Counted from the stretch's first letter, positions 16,655 through 25,800 are shown. The stretch is 61,478 nt of DNA from an uncultured Acidimicrobiales bacterium (GCA_938023735.1 CALJDK010000002.1:1-61478); one strand, 5' to 3'. Program-made: numbers and translations. Notes: generated by a model from the sequence alone, not told the origin.

Positions 16655-17922
16655 ACAAGCGGGATCTTCCGTCGATCCTGCATGTCGATATGGACGCCTT
16701 CTATGTGTCGGTGGAACTCCTCGACCGCCCCGAGTTGCGAGGCAAGCCGGTCATCGTGGGCGGCGCCGGTGCCCGTGGTGTGGTCGCTGCGGCATCCTAT
16801 GCAGCACGTTCTTACGGCGTTCACTCGGCGATGCCGTCGACTCGTGCCCGCCGGTTGTGCCCCGATGCGGTGTTTCTTCACGGCAACCACGCCCGTTACG
16901 CCGAAGTCTCCAAACGGGTGATGGCGATCTTTGGCCGCTACACCCCCGAGATTGAACCGCTGTCGTTGGACGAAGCGTTCCTCGATGTGGCTGGAACAAT
17001 CCGGCGTGTTGGTCCGCCCGCAGTAATCGCGCGCGAGATTCGCGACGCGGTGTACGCCGAGGAGAACCTGTATTGCTCGGTCGGAGCGGCCACTACGAAG
17101 TTCCTCTCGAAGTTGGCATCAGAGGCAGCGAAACCCCTGGTGACGCGCCAAGGGCCAAAGCCAGGCCTTGGCGTGAAGGTGGTCGAACCCGGCACCGAAC
17201 TCGATTTTCTTCATCCGCTTCCGGTGAAGGCCCTCTGGGGTGTCGGCAAGGTCACGCTCGAAAAGCTTCAACGAATTGGGGTCGAGTCGGTCGCCGACCT
17301 CGCGGCACTACCGGTCGAAACAGTGATGGCCAGTGTGGGGAAAGCCAGCGGGCGGCATCTGCACGAACTGGCCCACGCTCGCGACCCACGCTCGGTTGTG
17401 TCGAATGCCGCGACGAAGTCGGTGAGCCATGAGGAGACCTTTGCCCACGACCTGTTCGAGCGAACCGCACTCGACCGCGAACTCGTACGAATGTCCGACG
17501 CAGTTGGTTCGCGACTGCGTAGCGGCGGCATCGCCGGCCGGACCGTGGCCATCAAAGTTCGCTTCGGCGACTTCACCACCATCACCCGGTCGATCACCGT
17601 GCCCACCGCCATCGACTCGGGCAGCGAGATTCTTCGACTCTCGAAAACGCTTCTCGACCAGGTCGACGTGGGTGCAGGGGTGCGGCTTCTCGGCGTGGGC
17701 GTACAATCGCTCACCGAGGACACCACCCGACAACTCACCCTTGGCCTCGATACGCAGCCAGCCGAGCGCCGAACCGACGCTGATGCCGCCATCGACTCGA
17801 TCCGAGCTCGCTTCGGAGCCGACGCGATTGGACCCGCAGTGTTGGCAACGGCCGACGGTCTGCGGCCCAAACAGCAGGGCGATCAGCAGTGGGGGCCCGA
17901 CGAAACAGGCCTGAATGAGTAA
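16651..17922 (+). CDS. dinB: DNA polymerase IV (Y family)
   Basis: Error-prone translesion DNA polymerase, 423 aa. The catalytic metal residues are visible in ILHVDMDAFYVSVE (first Asp pair) and PLSLDEAFLDV (Asp-Glu). The steric-gate and finger region includes RGVVAAASYAARSYGVHSAMPS; the thumb helix-hairpin-helix (LWGVGKVTLEKLQRIGVESVADLAALP) and little finger (SVSHEETFAHDL...) follow. No C-terminal beta-clamp peptide is obvious, although QLTLGL at 366-371 is clamp-motif-like. It is coupled to the upstream Nudix gene by an ATGA overlap. No LexA box is seen before the unit. Confidence 0.95.
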   Translation: MNKRDLPSILHVDMDAFYVSVELLDRPELRGKPVIVGGAGARGVVAAASYAARSYGVHSAMPSTRARRLCPDAVFLHGNHARYAEVSKRVMAIFGRYTPEIEPLSLDEAFLDVAGTIRRVGPPAVIAREIRDAVYAEENLYCSVGAATTKFLSKLASEAAKPLVTRQGPKPGLGVKVVEPGTELDFLHPLPVKALWGVGKVTLEKLQRIGVESVADLAALPVETVMASVGKASGRHLHELAHARDPRSVVSNAATKSVSHEETFAHDLFERTALDRELVRMSDAVGSRLRSGGIAGRTVAIKVRFGDFTTITRSITVPTAIDSGSEILRLSKTLLDQVDVGAGVRLLGVGVQSLTEDTTRQLTLGLDTQPAERRTDADAAIDSIRARFGADAIGPAVLATADGLRPKQQGDQQWGPDETGLNE

Positions 17923-17960
17923 ATTTCGCGCCCAATACGCCGTTTATGATCGAGAACGCG

Positions 17961-17989
17961 TTGGTTTAACTTTCGCCATGTGCGATGAT
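17961..17989 (+). promoter_or_regulatory. Candidate promoter of the DUF3040 gene
   Basis: TTGGTT (17961-17966) and GATGAT (17984-17989) are separated by 17 bases. This would give a leader of about 30 bases containing the GGAGG at 18017-18021. Confidence 0.35.
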
Positions 17990-18025
17990 AGAGAAGTCCA
18001 GATGTCCGTTGGTTTTGGAGGATGA

Positions 18026-18433
18026 GTGCCGCTTTCCGAGGATGAACAGAGAATCCTCAGCGAGATCGAGCAGCAGCTCTATGAGTCTGACCCGGCGCTT
18101 GCGCGCGAGGTCGGCTCAACCACCGTGTACACCCACGCCTTCCGGAACCTCAAGTGGGCCACCGTCGGCTTCATTGCGGGCGCGGCATTCATGTTGTTCA
18201 CGCTTCAGGTGCACTACCTGGTTTCCTTCGTAGGTTTCTTGATGATGCTGGGCTCTGCGTTCTTCTTCGAACGGAACCTTCGCCGGCTCGGCCGGGTCGG
18301 ATTCGATCAGATGACCCAGAACGTGCGGGGCGCTGGCATGCGGGACTACTTCGGCTCGGCGGGCGACCGCATGCGCGACAAGTTTCGTCGCGACTACGAG
18401 GGCGAAGAAGAAGAAACCGACGACGCCGAATAA
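18026..18433 (+). CDS. DUF3040 membrane protein
   Basis: A 135-residue actinobacterial DUF3040 protein. The N-terminus MPLSEDEQRILSEIEQQLYESDPALAREV is the family signature. Two adjacent hydrophobic helices follow (about 43-60 and 65-82), then a charged cytoplasmic tail rich in Arg, Asp and Glu. GTG 18026 fits the family start and is preceded by GGAGG four bases away. In many Actinobacteria this gene sits near dinB and the division cluster (mraZ); dinB is upstream here, but mraZ is not downstream. The function is unknown, with a division or envelope link inferred from context only. Confidence 0.87.
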   Translation: MPLSEDEQRILSEIEQQLYESDPALAREVGSTTVYTHAFRNLKWATVGFIAGAAFMLFTLQVHYLVSFVGFLMMLGSAFFFERNLRRLGRVGFDQMTQNVRGAGMRDYFGSAGDRMRDKFRRDYEGEEEETDDAE

Positions 18434-18479
18434 CTCGCCGGACCTAGCGAAACCTTCGCGAGACACCCAGCAAAATTGG

Positions 18480-18517
18480 TACCGCGGTAACTAGCGAGAT
18501 CTCGTGGAACTAGCGAG
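18480..18517. repeat. Palindromes and direct repeats between convergent genes
   Basis: Contains two perfect 10-base palindromes, TACCGCGGTA (18480-18489) and CGAGATCTCG (18495-18504). AACTAGCGAG is directly repeated at 18489-18498 and 18508-18517, the second copy over the stop of the transglutaminase gene. It may act as a bidirectional terminator, although T-runs are absent. Confidence 0.4.
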
Positions 18518-20804
18518 TCTGCACCGAGGACTTTTCGGGGAAGAGCGGGCGGGGGTCGAGCGCATACTTTGAGCGGTCGACCCAGGAGACGCTGTTGTCG
18601 AGCTGTTGCCCAATCGATGCAGCTGCCGCTTTCGCCGCTTGCACGTCGTCTGCGGTGGGGTCGCTCTGGCCAAATCTGGTACTGGTGACCAAGGTTGCGA
18701 GCGTAGCGAGCTGCGGTTGTACCGACGGAAGCTGGCTTCCTGCTCGCCGGGCGTATTCGAGCGGCGTCTCGGCTGCCACCGGCACAATGCCGGTCATCGA
18801 GAGGTCGTCTTGAGCGGTAAGCCACGCTTCGGCGACCAGCCGTCGATTCTCGGTCGCGTGTTCGCTCAGCAGCTTGGTGCGGCGGCGAGATTTGAGGCCA
18901 AGGATCGACCCACCGATCAGGCCGAGCGCCCCGAGTACGCCGAGTGAACCGAGGATAACGGGGAGCGGGATCGAGAAGCCGTCGTCGGTTTCGGCCGTGC
19001 CACCAGCGGCGGGAGCCGATGGGAAGATCGTGGTCGACCCGGCACCGGGCGCCGGGGCCTGTGCCGAAGGGGCAGCCGTGGTGGGTGGCGTCGTGGGGAG
19101 GGTCGATTGGTCGGGCTGGACGACTTCGTCGCTGCCTTGGCCGGTGTACACCTCGTCGCCGGGTGCGCCTCGTCCAGGGGTGGGCTCGAATCGAAGCCAG
19201 CCAATGTCTTCAAAGAGCACCTCGGGCCATGCGTGCGCTTGGGCGCCACGAACCCGGTACAGCTCTTCCTCGGCGCTGTACTCGCCTTCGGTGAATCCAA
19301 TCGACACTCGTGTGGGCAACCCGAGCGAGCGGGCCATGGTGGCAAAGGCGGTGGAGAACTGCTCGCAGTAACCCACCTGGGCATCGAGGAAGTCGTCGAT
19401 GCGGTCGATGCTGTGGCCCCGGGCAACATCGATGTCGTAGTCGAAGGTGAGGAAGTACTGCTGTAGTTGAAGCGCTTGTTCGTAGGGTGAGGTTGCGGTC
19501 GCGGTGACCTGACGGGCGATCTCTTGAGCCCGGGGGCTGAAGTCGTCGGGCAACTCGAGGTAGACATCGTCGACGTCGTCGGGGATCGTTGCCGCTTTGA
19601 TGGCTGCCAGGTCTGGGGTGACGATCCCTGACGTGACCCTGTACTGCATGCCGGTCTCGACGGTTGTCGACCGGTCTCGGGTTATGAGTGAGCTGATGTT
19701 TGAGTTCCAGCTGATTTCGAAGTCGCCGGTGATTGGGTCGGCGCTCACTGGTTCCTGGGCGGCCGGTAGCCACTCTCCGGCCAGTCCGCTGATCGTGACT
19801 TCCTGCTCGAGGGTGTAGGAAATATCGCGGGGCTCAATGGTCTCCAGGTCGCCTTCGACCTTCTCGAAGCTCTCGTTGGCGGTGAATTGGCGGCCATCGA
19901 ACACCGGCAGCGACGTGAGTTTCCAGTAGGAGGGCTCGTCAGCCTTCACCGTGAAAACGACGGTATCGGGGAGATCGATCAACTGAGCCTGAATATCGAC
20001 GAGCGGGTTCAGCGCTACCCGGGTTCCGGGGCCGTCACCCACCTTCTCAAGATCGATGATTGGTGCGTCGTCGGCGCCAGGAAGTCGGGGGCCGGCAGCC
20101 ACCCCAAAGATCATCGATACAACAGCAATGATTCCGCCGGCGGCCAGCACGGCTTGGGTGCCTCGCTGCGAGGTTCCACCGAGCCAACTGGTTTTGAGGT
20201 CCTGCATAGCTGCGGCCCGGTGCATCACGATGAAGAACAGTGCGGCGGCAGCGAAGAGCACAACTGACACCAGTTGGTACTGGTCGGCTGAAAAGAGCGA
20301 GAGGAAGATGAAGATGACCGCCGGGGGCAGAATGGCTTCGAACCCCGAGAGCATGCGGAACGCCGCCCAATCCGACAAGAACATCACGAGCCAAAGCGCC
20401 ACCGCTGATGCCAGCACAAAGCCTGGCAGCGACTCGACCGGGGCACTGATGTTGCCAAACGCGCTCCAGGCGGTGCTCAGGTCGGTCTGAATCTGGGCTC
20501 TTGTCGTGGCGGTCGGTAGCCCGAACTGGGTGCTCGGCCCATAGTGAAGAAGACCCTGCGAAATCAGCATTCCCGCTGCTGACATGAGCGCCGAGATCGA
20601 CAACGAAATTCCGAGCCGGCGGGCCACGACGGCAAGCCCATGCGAGAGCAGAACGGTTAACAGAAGCGGACGGCGATACGCGGTGTCCTCGTAGACTCGG
20701 GCGAAACTAAGCGCCACGGCAAAGCCCATGAGGGTGACGCCAATTTCTGCCCCGGCAAGCAGGGGGAGCCCGCGCTGGTTGGTCTCGGTTGGAATAGCCG
20801 TCAC
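18510..20804 (-). CDS. Transglutaminase-like membrane protein (TgpA type)
   Basis: A 764-residue protein. About six to seven hydrophobic helices occupy the first 220 residues. A large extracytoplasmic region carries a transglutaminase-like core (catalytic Cys in VGYCEQFSTAFATMARSLGLPTRVSIGF, His in AQAHAWPEVLF, Asp/Glu region in GWLRFEPTPG). A Thr/Pro-rich linker, one more transmembrane helix and a DUF4129-like cytoplasmic tail follow. I chose GTG 20804 because it overlaps the stop of the upstream DUF58 gene (GTGA); an ATG at 20852 would overlap by 52 bases. With MoxR and DUF58 it forms a conserved envelope-associated cluster of uncertain biochemical role. Confidence 0.9.
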   Translation of the reverse strand: MTAIPTETNQRGLPLLAGAEIGVTLMGFAVALSFARVYEDTAYRRPLLLTVLLSHGLAVVARRLGISLSISALMSAAGMLISQGLLHYGPSTQFGLPTATTRAQIQTDLSTAWSAFGNISAPVESLPGFVLASAVALWLVMFLSDWAAFRMLSGFEAILPPAVIFIFLSLFSADQYQLVSVVLFAAAALFFIVMHRAAAMQDLKTSWLGGTSQRGTQAVLAAGGIIAVVSMIFGVAAGPRLPGADDAPIIDLEKVGDGPGTRVALNPLVDIQAQLIDLPDTVVFTVKADEPSYWKLTSLPVFDGRQFTANESFEKVEGDLETIEPRDISYTLEQEVTISGLAGEWLPAAQEPVSADPITGDFEISWNSNISSLITRDRSTTVETGMQYRVTSGIVTPDLAAIKAATIPDDVDDVYLELPDDFSPRAQEIARQVTATATSPYEQALQLQQYFLTFDYDIDVARGHSIDRIDDFLDAQVGYCEQFSTAFATMARSLGLPTRVSIGFTEGEYSAEEELYRVRGAQAHAWPEVLFEDIGWLRFEPTPGRGAPGDEVYTGQGSDEVVQPDQSTLPTTPPTTAAPSAQAPAPGAGSTTIFPSAPAAGGTAETDDGFSIPLPVILGSLGVLGALGLIGGSILGLKSRRRTKLLSEHATENRRLVAEAWLTAQDDLSMTGIVPVAAETPLEYARRAGSQLPSVQPQLATLATLVTSTRFGQSDPTADDVQAAKAAAASIGQQLDNSVSWVDRSKYALDPRPLFPEKSSVQTR

Positions 20805-22009
20805 GTTGAACGAACTCCTGCTTGCCGTCGGGCGCTTATTTGTTGGTTCCATACGCCGGGGAACGGGTTCGCGGCGGTCACCACAATCATGCGCGATCCG
20901 GAACCTCTAGTTGATGGCGCGGGCGTTTCGCTGCCGGCCGAGGCCGTGGCAGATTTGTCGAGTAGGACGGTCGTGAGGCCCGAATACGATGCCAGGATTC
21001 GGCGGACCGGCGCCGAATCGCCTAGCTCGCCCTGGGTGGTGATGAGCACCACGGCTCCGCCAGCGTCGGGAGTTTGGGCGTTGCTGAAAGCGGGAATTGG
21101 CGAACGCTCGGCGCTGGTTTCGAGTACAGCCAGCATGCTCAGCAGGCCCTCGATGTCGGTATTGCTGGCAGCAAAGCGCGCTGCGCCGCCATCGCTGGTG
21201 GTGATGCGGACGAGGTCTTCTTGTCGGTGAGCAGCCAACGCAATGCTTCCGGCCACGGTGACCGCAAGGTCCAGTTGCTCGTCGTCCATGATCGATTCTC
21301 GGTTGTCGAGAACGATGGTGACCCGCCCCAGCGATGGCCGCTCGTCCTGACGGACCATGAGCTCGTCGTAGCGGGCCGTCGATGGCCAGTGCACGCGACG
21401 AAGATCGTCGCCCTGGTCGAAGCGGCGAAGCGCGTGGAAGTCTTCGCCGGTTCGGCCAAGCGCCAAGGTCTGAAACGCCGAAGCATATGGGTCGATGCTG
21501 TCGCTTTGAGGTAGCGGCACCACGTCGTACACGGTGGGAAACACCAGGAGTTCCGAAACGCCGGCGGCAACCAACCGTGTTCTGGCCAACCCCAAAGGGT
21601 CAGCGATCTCGACATCGAGGGGCCCGACCCGCACGACGCCTCGTTTCGCAGTGGGGAGTCGGTACGCGGCCCGGGCGCTCGCTTCGGCGCGCAGTGGCGC
21701 CACGTTGAGGCGCGCGCCGTGGGTGCCCGAGACGCTGTCATGGACGGTAAGAACCGGACTCTTCCGGGTTCCGCGGTTCATGAGAGAAAGGTCGACGCGA
21801 CTGGCGGTTCCGGCATGCACCTTTGGCGGTTGGATCTTGCGTCGAACTTCGAGACGGAGTCGCCGGCCCACGACGTAGATGACCGTGCATGCGACTAAGG
21901 CGATGGCAATGATGCCGCAAAGAAATAGCTCAAGGCTTCCCAAAATGCGGCCCGTCGCAACAAGCGCGATTCCAACGATGGCCAAGCCCCACCCAGAACG
22001 GCTCGGCAT
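20801..22009 (-). CDS. DUF58 protein (von Willebrand-like fold)
   Basis: A 402-residue protein with two N-terminal hydrophobic helices (about 5-25 and 29-49) and a long soluble part. The DUF58 signature is clear: GRTGEDFHALRRFDQGDDLRRVHWPSTARYDELMVRQDE. A vWA-like strand with DNRESIMDDEQLD follows, where the metal site is incomplete. Such proteins act with MoxR AAA+ ATPases, perhaps in maturing envelope enzymes. It lies 18 bases after moxR and overlaps the transglutaminase gene start. Confidence 0.9.
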   Translation of the reverse strand: MPSRSGWGLAIVGIALVATGRILGSLELFLCGIIAIALVACTVIYVVGRRLRLEVRRKIQPPKVHAGTASRVDLSLMNRGTRKSPVLTVHDSVSGTHGARLNVAPLRAEASARAAYRLPTAKRGVVRVGPLDVEIADPLGLARTRLVAAGVSELLVFPTVYDVVPLPQSDSIDPYASAFQTLALGRTGEDFHALRRFDQGDDLRRVHWPSTARYDELMVRQDERPSLGRVTIVLDNRESIMDDEQLDLAVTVAGSIALAAHRQEDLVRITTSDGGAARFAASNTDIEGLLSMLAVLETSAERSPIPAFSNAQTPDAGGAVVLITTQGELGDSAPVRRILASYSGLTTVLLDKSATASAGSETPAPSTRGSGSRMIVVTAANPFPGVWNQQISARRQAGVRST

Positions 22010-22027
22010 GTCAGCCCTTGGTCCGGA

Positions 22028-22999
22028 TCACTGGAGCCCGGGGCCGGTAGGGATTGGAAGGCCGCTCAAGATCTCGGCAAGGACCTGACTCGCCGACACG
22101 CCCTGCAGTTGTGCCTCGGGCGAGAGCATCAGACGGTGCGAAAGCGTTGGTTGCGCCATGGCCTTGAGGTCGTCGGGGATGACGTGATCGCGATGTGCTG
22201 CAGCTGCTGCGGTTCGGGTGATTCGTTGAAGCGCAAGTACCGCACGGGGCGACATTCCGAGTGCGAGCGAAGGGTGGTTTCGAGTAGCGGCCGCGAGGTC
22301 GACCATGTAATTGCGAAGCGATGGTGCCACATGAACTGCGTTTACCGCCTTGGCCATGGCGCGGACGTTCTCGGCCGTAACCACCGGGTTGAGCTTCGAG
22401 GTGGTGTCGCCCTCATCGAGAGTGGCGAGGATGTCGATTTCGGCGTCTCGGTCGGGATAGCCGACGGAGACCCGCATGAGGAACCGGTCGAGTTGCGCTT
22501 CGGGAAGCACATAGGTGCCTTCGTGCTCGATGGGGTTCTGCGTTGCGATGACCATGAAGGGGCTTGCGAGCTGCCGGGTGGAACCGTCGACCGTTACTTG
22601 CTTTTCGGCCATGGCTTCGAGCAGCGCCGACTGGGTTTTGGGCGATGCCCGGTTGATCTCATCGCCGAGCACGATGTTGTTGAACACGGGTCCGGGTCGG
22701 AAGTCGAAGTCGCCGGTGGAACGATTCCACACCGAAATGCCGGTGACGTCGCCCGGAAGCAGATCGGGCGTGAACTGAATGCGGCCGAGCGTGCCTTCGA
22801 TCGATGCGGCAAGCGCTTTTGCCAAGCTGGTCTTGCCGACACCGGGGGCGTCCTCGATCAGTAGGTGTCCCTCGGCGATGAGGCACAGCACCATCAGCCG
22901 GATGACTTCATCCTTCCCTCGGACAGCCAAGCGGACATTTCCGCAGATCTGATCGAACAGCTCGGAAAAGGTTTCCGTTCGGGGAGCCGGTTGGGACAT
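22028..22999 (-). CDS. MoxR-family AAA+ ATPase
   Basis: A 323-residue chaperone-like ATPase. Walker A is EDAPGVGKTSLAKALA, Walker B is NIVLGDEINRASPKTQSALLEAMAE, and the sensor region ATQNPIEHEGTYVLPEAQLDRF is the MoxR signature. I chose ATG 22999 (MSQPAPRTETFSELF); the open frame continues 25 codons upstream without family similarity. It heads the moxR-DUF58-transglutaminase operon and is divergent from the ROK gene. MoxR proteins usually remodel or insert cofactors into partner proteins encoded beside them; the partner here is presumably the DUF58 protein. Confidence 0.93.
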   Translation of the reverse strand: MSQPAPRTETFSELFDQICGNVRLAVRGKDEVIRLMVLCLIAEGHLLIEDAPGVGKTSLAKALAASIEGTLGRIQFTPDLLPGDVTGISVWNRSTGDFDFRPGPVFNNIVLGDEINRASPKTQSALLEAMAEKQVTVDGSTRQLASPFMVIATQNPIEHEGTYVLPEAQLDRFLMRVSVGYPDRDAEIDILATLDEGDTTSKLNPVVTAENVRAMAKAVNAVHVAPSLRNYMVDLAAATRNHPSLALGMSPRAVLALQRITRTAAAAAHRDHVIPDDLKAMAQPTLSHRLMLSPEAQLQGVSASQVLAEILSGLPIPTGPGLQ

Positions 23000-23080
23000 C
23001 GTCACTACTGGAATCTTTCGGTAAAGGCTGAACACGGGCAAAGCCCAACGAGCAGCATTCTGACACCCTGCCAAGGCTAG

Positions 23081-24043
23081 GTGAAGGTTGAGGTAAAGGT
23101 CTTGGATAACGTCGACTATGTGGAGAAAAACTCTGGGGAAAAAAACTCAGCGGAAGCATTAGCAATAGACATTGGAGGCACCAAACTCGCTGCCGGTCGG
23201 GTGTCATCGACCGGTGAACTCCTCGAACGCTTCCAATGCCCCACACCTCAGACGACCAACGGCGACGAGTTGTTCGCTGCTCTTGAAGATTTGGTCAAAA
23301 AATGTCGTACCGGTGGGTCGTTTGCCGGGTTTGGAGTCTGTGGTGTCGGCTCGGGCGGCCCGATGACCCCAAACGGTGTCACCGTGTCGCCGCTCAACAT
23401 CCCAGCGTGGCGCGGGTTCCCGCTTCGCCAGCGACTCCTGGATCTCACTGGTCTTCCAGTTGCAATCGACAACGACGCGAAGGCGCTCGCACTAGCCGAA
23501 GGTTGGCGCGGTGCTGCTCGGGCCGAGTCCAACTACATCGGCATGGTGGTGTCCACGGGCGTCGGCGGCGGCATTGTTGTCGATGGCCGACTGGTGCACG
23601 GAGCCGCAGCAAACGCCGGACACATAGGGCACGTGCAGGTTGTTGCTGGCGGGCGTCGGTGTGTGTGCGGAAGCGTGGGGTGTCTCGAGGCCGAGGCGTC
23701 GGGGACGGCAATCGCAGCCATCACCGGCCGATCCGCTGCCGAAGCAGACGAAGAAATGCGTATGCGCACAGGCACGTTGGTAGGACGAGCCGTGGCCGCC
23801 GCCGTGAACCTTCTCGATATCCGACTTGCAACCGTCGCAGGTTCGGTTGCGCTCGGGTACGGCGATCTGTTTTTCGATGCGGCGCAAGCCGAGATCGATC
23901 GGTTGTCGACCATCGTGTACGCCCAGGGTGCTCGAATCGTGCCGGCCGACTTGGGTGATACGGCCCCGCTCATCGGCGCAGCGGCAGTAGGGTTTGCAGC
24001 CGTGAACCCAGACGCCGCCACCATGATGGGGATTCCCCAGTGA
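23081..24043 (+). CDS. ROK-family sugar kinase (glucokinase-like)
   Basis: A 320-residue ROK kinase. It has an N-terminal phosphate loop (LAIDIGGTKLAAGRV), a glucokinase-like substrate region (NIPAWRGFPLRQRL, IDNDAKALALAEGWRGAA), ATP-binding STGVGGGIVVDGRLVHGAAANAGHIGHVQV, and the zinc motif CVCGSVGCLEAEASG. The sugar is probably glucose, judging by resemblance to actinobacterial glucokinases, but ROK specificity is hard to read from sequence. GTG 23081 gives a rather charged leader of about 25 residues; GTG 23120 is an alternative. The stop overlaps the next gene start. Confidence 0.88.
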   Translation: MKVEVKVLDNVDYVEKNSGEKNSAEALAIDIGGTKLAAGRVSSTGELLERFQCPTPQTTNGDELFAALEDLVKKCRTGGSFAGFGVCGVGSGGPMTPNGVTVSPLNIPAWRGFPLRQRLLDLTGLPVAIDNDAKALALAEGWRGAARAESNYIGMVVSTGVGGGIVVDGRLVHGAAANAGHIGHVQVVAGGRRCVCGSVGCLEAEASGTAIAAITGRSAAEADEEMRMRTGTLVGRAVAAAVNLLDIRLATVAGSVALGYGDLFFDAAQAEIDRLSTIVYAQGARIVPADLGDTAPLIGAAAVGFAAVNPDAATMMGIPQ

Positions 24044-24381
24044 GCTCCAGCAGTGCCGCCAGCGCGAGTTCCGCAGACACAGAAACCCCAATTGCTGGAG
24101 ATCCAGTTGCTGGAGATCCAGTCGCCGGGGATATCGCGTGGTGGTTCGCCTCGATGAAGGCCGTAGCTATTCGGCCCGGGCTCTGGTCGACTGCCGTCAG
24201 CCAGTTGGTAAAGCTTGCGCCCAACGGCTGGTGGAGGCGAGCGCCGTTTCTCCCCATTCCCGATCCGTCATACTTCGGGTTCCGATTGCAGACCGCGTAT
24301 GGCGACACTGAGCAAGCCCCACCGGTGGATGGTTTGGTGACCTACCTCGAGTGGGTCAAGGACTGGAACGCCACGCACTAA
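24040..24381 (+). CDS. Conserved small hypothetical protein
   Basis: A 113-residue protein. The N-terminus is low-complexity Ser/Ala with an in-frame VAGDP repeat. The rest (DIAWWFASMKAVAIRPGLWSTAV, and a Trp-rich GWWRRAPFLPIPDPSYFGFRLQTAYGD) looks like a conserved soluble or peripheral domain that I cannot name. Its GTG overlaps the ROK stop, so it is translationally coupled. The C-terminus ends in LEWVKDW. No signal peptide or membrane helix is seen. The function is unknown. Confidence 0.72.
   Translation: MSSSSAASASSADTETPIAGDPVAGDPVAGDIAWWFASMKAVAIRPGLWSTAVSQLVKLAPNGWWRRAPFLPIPDPSYFGFRLQTAYGDTEQAPPVDGLVTYLEWVKDWNATH
24092..24136 (+). repeat. Three in-frame 15-base tandem repeats
   Basis: TTGCTGGAGATCCAG occurs twice in perfect tandem (24092-24106, 24107-24121), followed by a degenerate third copy, encoding repeated VAGDP. 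Each unit holds a CTGGA/TCCAG dyad. Copy number could vary without shifting the frame. Confidence 0.7.
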
Positions 24382-24474
24382 CTCCGAAGAGCGCCTGATC
24401 CTGAAACTCCGGCTGATTCTGAAATGCTCGTGCTGAGAGCTCCATTTCGACCGGCGTTGGATTCCCCGAGGCGC

Positions 24475-24480
24475 TACGTT
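24475..24480 (+). promoter_or_regulatory. -10 element of HNH gene, near-leaderless spacing
   Basis: TACGTT with seven bases to the ATG at 24488. No ribosome site is visible. Confidence 0.35.
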
Positions 24481-24487
24481 GGGGTTG

Positions 24488-24997
24488 ATGGGTGGAGTTC
24501 TTGTGCTGAACGCAACATATGAACCCCTCAGTGTCGTGTCATCACGGCGGGCCGTTGTGCTGGTGCTCGAACAGAAAGCACTGCTTGAAGCCGCCACCGA
24601 TCGAGTCTTCCGCAGCGAGCGAATGACCGTCGAGGAACCTTCAGTGGTTCGACTAACGAGGTACGTACGGGTTCCGCAGATGACCCGCCGAAACCTGAGT
24701 CGGCGGGCCTTGTTTGCGCGCGATGAACACACCTGCCAGTACTGCGGTAGCCATGCCGACAGCATCGACCACATCATTCCTCGAAGTCGCGGCGGCGAGC
24801 ATGTCTGGGAGAATGTGGTGGCTGCATGTCGCCGGTGCAACATGGTGAAGCGCGACCGACTCCTCGTCGACACATCGATGACGTTGCGGTGCAAGCCAGG
24901 TCCGCCTCGGCCTTCGGTGTGGTTCCGTGCTGCCGTCGGCAGAATGCCCGAGGCGTGGATTCCGTATCTTGAAATGGCCGAGAAGCGGCCGGCGTAA
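24488..24997 (+). CDS. HNH endonuclease family protein
   Basis: A 169-residue HNH nuclease-like protein common in Actinobacteria. The C-terminal half holds the HNH motif with a zinc-binding frame: CQYCGSHADSIDHIIPRSRGGEHVWENVVAACRRCNMVKRD (Cys pair, D-H, N, Cys pair). The N-terminus (VLVLNATYEPLSVVSSRRAVVLVLEQKALL) is the conserved domain that precedes HNH in this group. ATG 24488 fits the family start better than the upstream TTG codons. It is not next to a methylase or phage genes, so a housekeeping rather than restriction role is likely; the role is unknown. Confidence 0.9.
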   Translation: MGGVLVLNATYEPLSVVSSRRAVVLVLEQKALLEAATDRVFRSERMTVEEPSVVRLTRYVRVPQMTRRNLSRRALFARDEHTCQYCGSHADSIDHIIPRSRGGEHVWENVVAACRRCNMVKRDRLLVDTSMTLRCKPGPPRPSVWFRAAVGRMPEAWIPYLEMAEKRPA

Positions 24998-25041
24998 CTG
25001 CGGGTTTCTCCTTCGGGAAGCGGTCCTACACTTGATCTACC

Positions 25042-25800
25042 GTGACCGACGCCGCCGACACTGACGAGCCTGACGACATGCCACCTGACCCGATTCGGGG
25101 AGGGTGGGTCATCGACGATCGCATCGATTCTGCGGCGGCGTTGCACTCCGCCGACATTCCGAGTGGTCTTGGGCGAGCGGTGTGGTTCATGGTTCCGACC
25201 GCTCCGGCCCTGGTGCTTGGCAGCTCACAGAAAGAAGCCGAGGTCGACCGCACCGCACTGGACGATGCCGGACTCGCGTTGGCGAAGCGTCGCAGTGGCG
25301 GGGGAGCGGTACTTGTTGACTCGTCCAGCCTGTGGGTCGACTTCCTTATCGGCCCCGGTGACCCGCTGTGGGACGACGATGTTGGCCGGGCCTTTGGCTG
25401 GGTTGGGGAACTTTGGGTGCGCGCGCTCCGATCCGTGGCGGCCCAGCTATCGGGCGGCGATGGCTTCGACCCCGCCGGCCTGGCGGTTCACGCTGGTCCG
25501 CTCGAGCGCAACCTGTGGAACCGGCAGGTGTGTTTCGCGTCGGTGGGCCCGGGAGAAGTCACCCTCGACGGTCGAAAGGTGGTTGGCGTTTCCCAGCGTC
25601 GAACAAAGGCCGGATGTCGGTTTCAGTGTTCGGTGATTCTCGAAGACCGGCAGCGGCTGGTGCCGGCGCTCTTGTCGATGGCAGCCGACGACCGGACGGC
25701 GGCTCGTGAGCAGGTTATTGCCTCAACCGTGGGTCTCGGAGTGTCAGCGGTAACGGTCCGTCGAGTGCTGACCGAGGAACTTTCGGCAGCTCGCACGTGA
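25042..25800 (+). CDS. Lipoate-protein ligase A-like protein
   Basis: A 252-residue member of the biotin/lipoate ligase fold. Typical motifs are seen: VLGSSQKEAEVD near the N-terminus, KRRSGGGAVLVDSSSLWVDFLI (lipoate-ligase RRxSGGGAV motif), and GRKVVGVSQRRTKAGCRFQCSVIL with the catalytic Lys. Family members attach lipoate or octanoate to carrier domains, but actinobacterial versions of this short type are poorly characterised. There is an extended acidic N-terminus (TDAADTDEPDDMPPDP). The GTG start has no clear ribosome site. No lipoyl-domain gene is adjacent. Confidence 0.85.
   Translation: MTDAADTDEPDDMPPDPIRGGWVIDDRIDSAAALHSADIPSGLGRAVWFMVPTAPALVLGSSQKEAEVDRTALDDAGLALAKRRSGGGAVLVDSSSLWVDFLIGPGDPLWDDDVGRAFGWVGELWVRALRSVAAQLSGGDGFDPAGLAVHAGPLERNLWNRQVCFASVGPGEVTLDGRKVVGVSQRRTKAGCRFQCSVILEDRQRLVPALLSMAADDRTAAREQVIASTVGLGVSAVTVRRVLTEELSAART

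Noticed and set aside
24092..24136. CRISPR-like tandem repeat
   Set aside because: The 15-base units are contiguous, in frame, without spacers, and encode VAGDP repeats.
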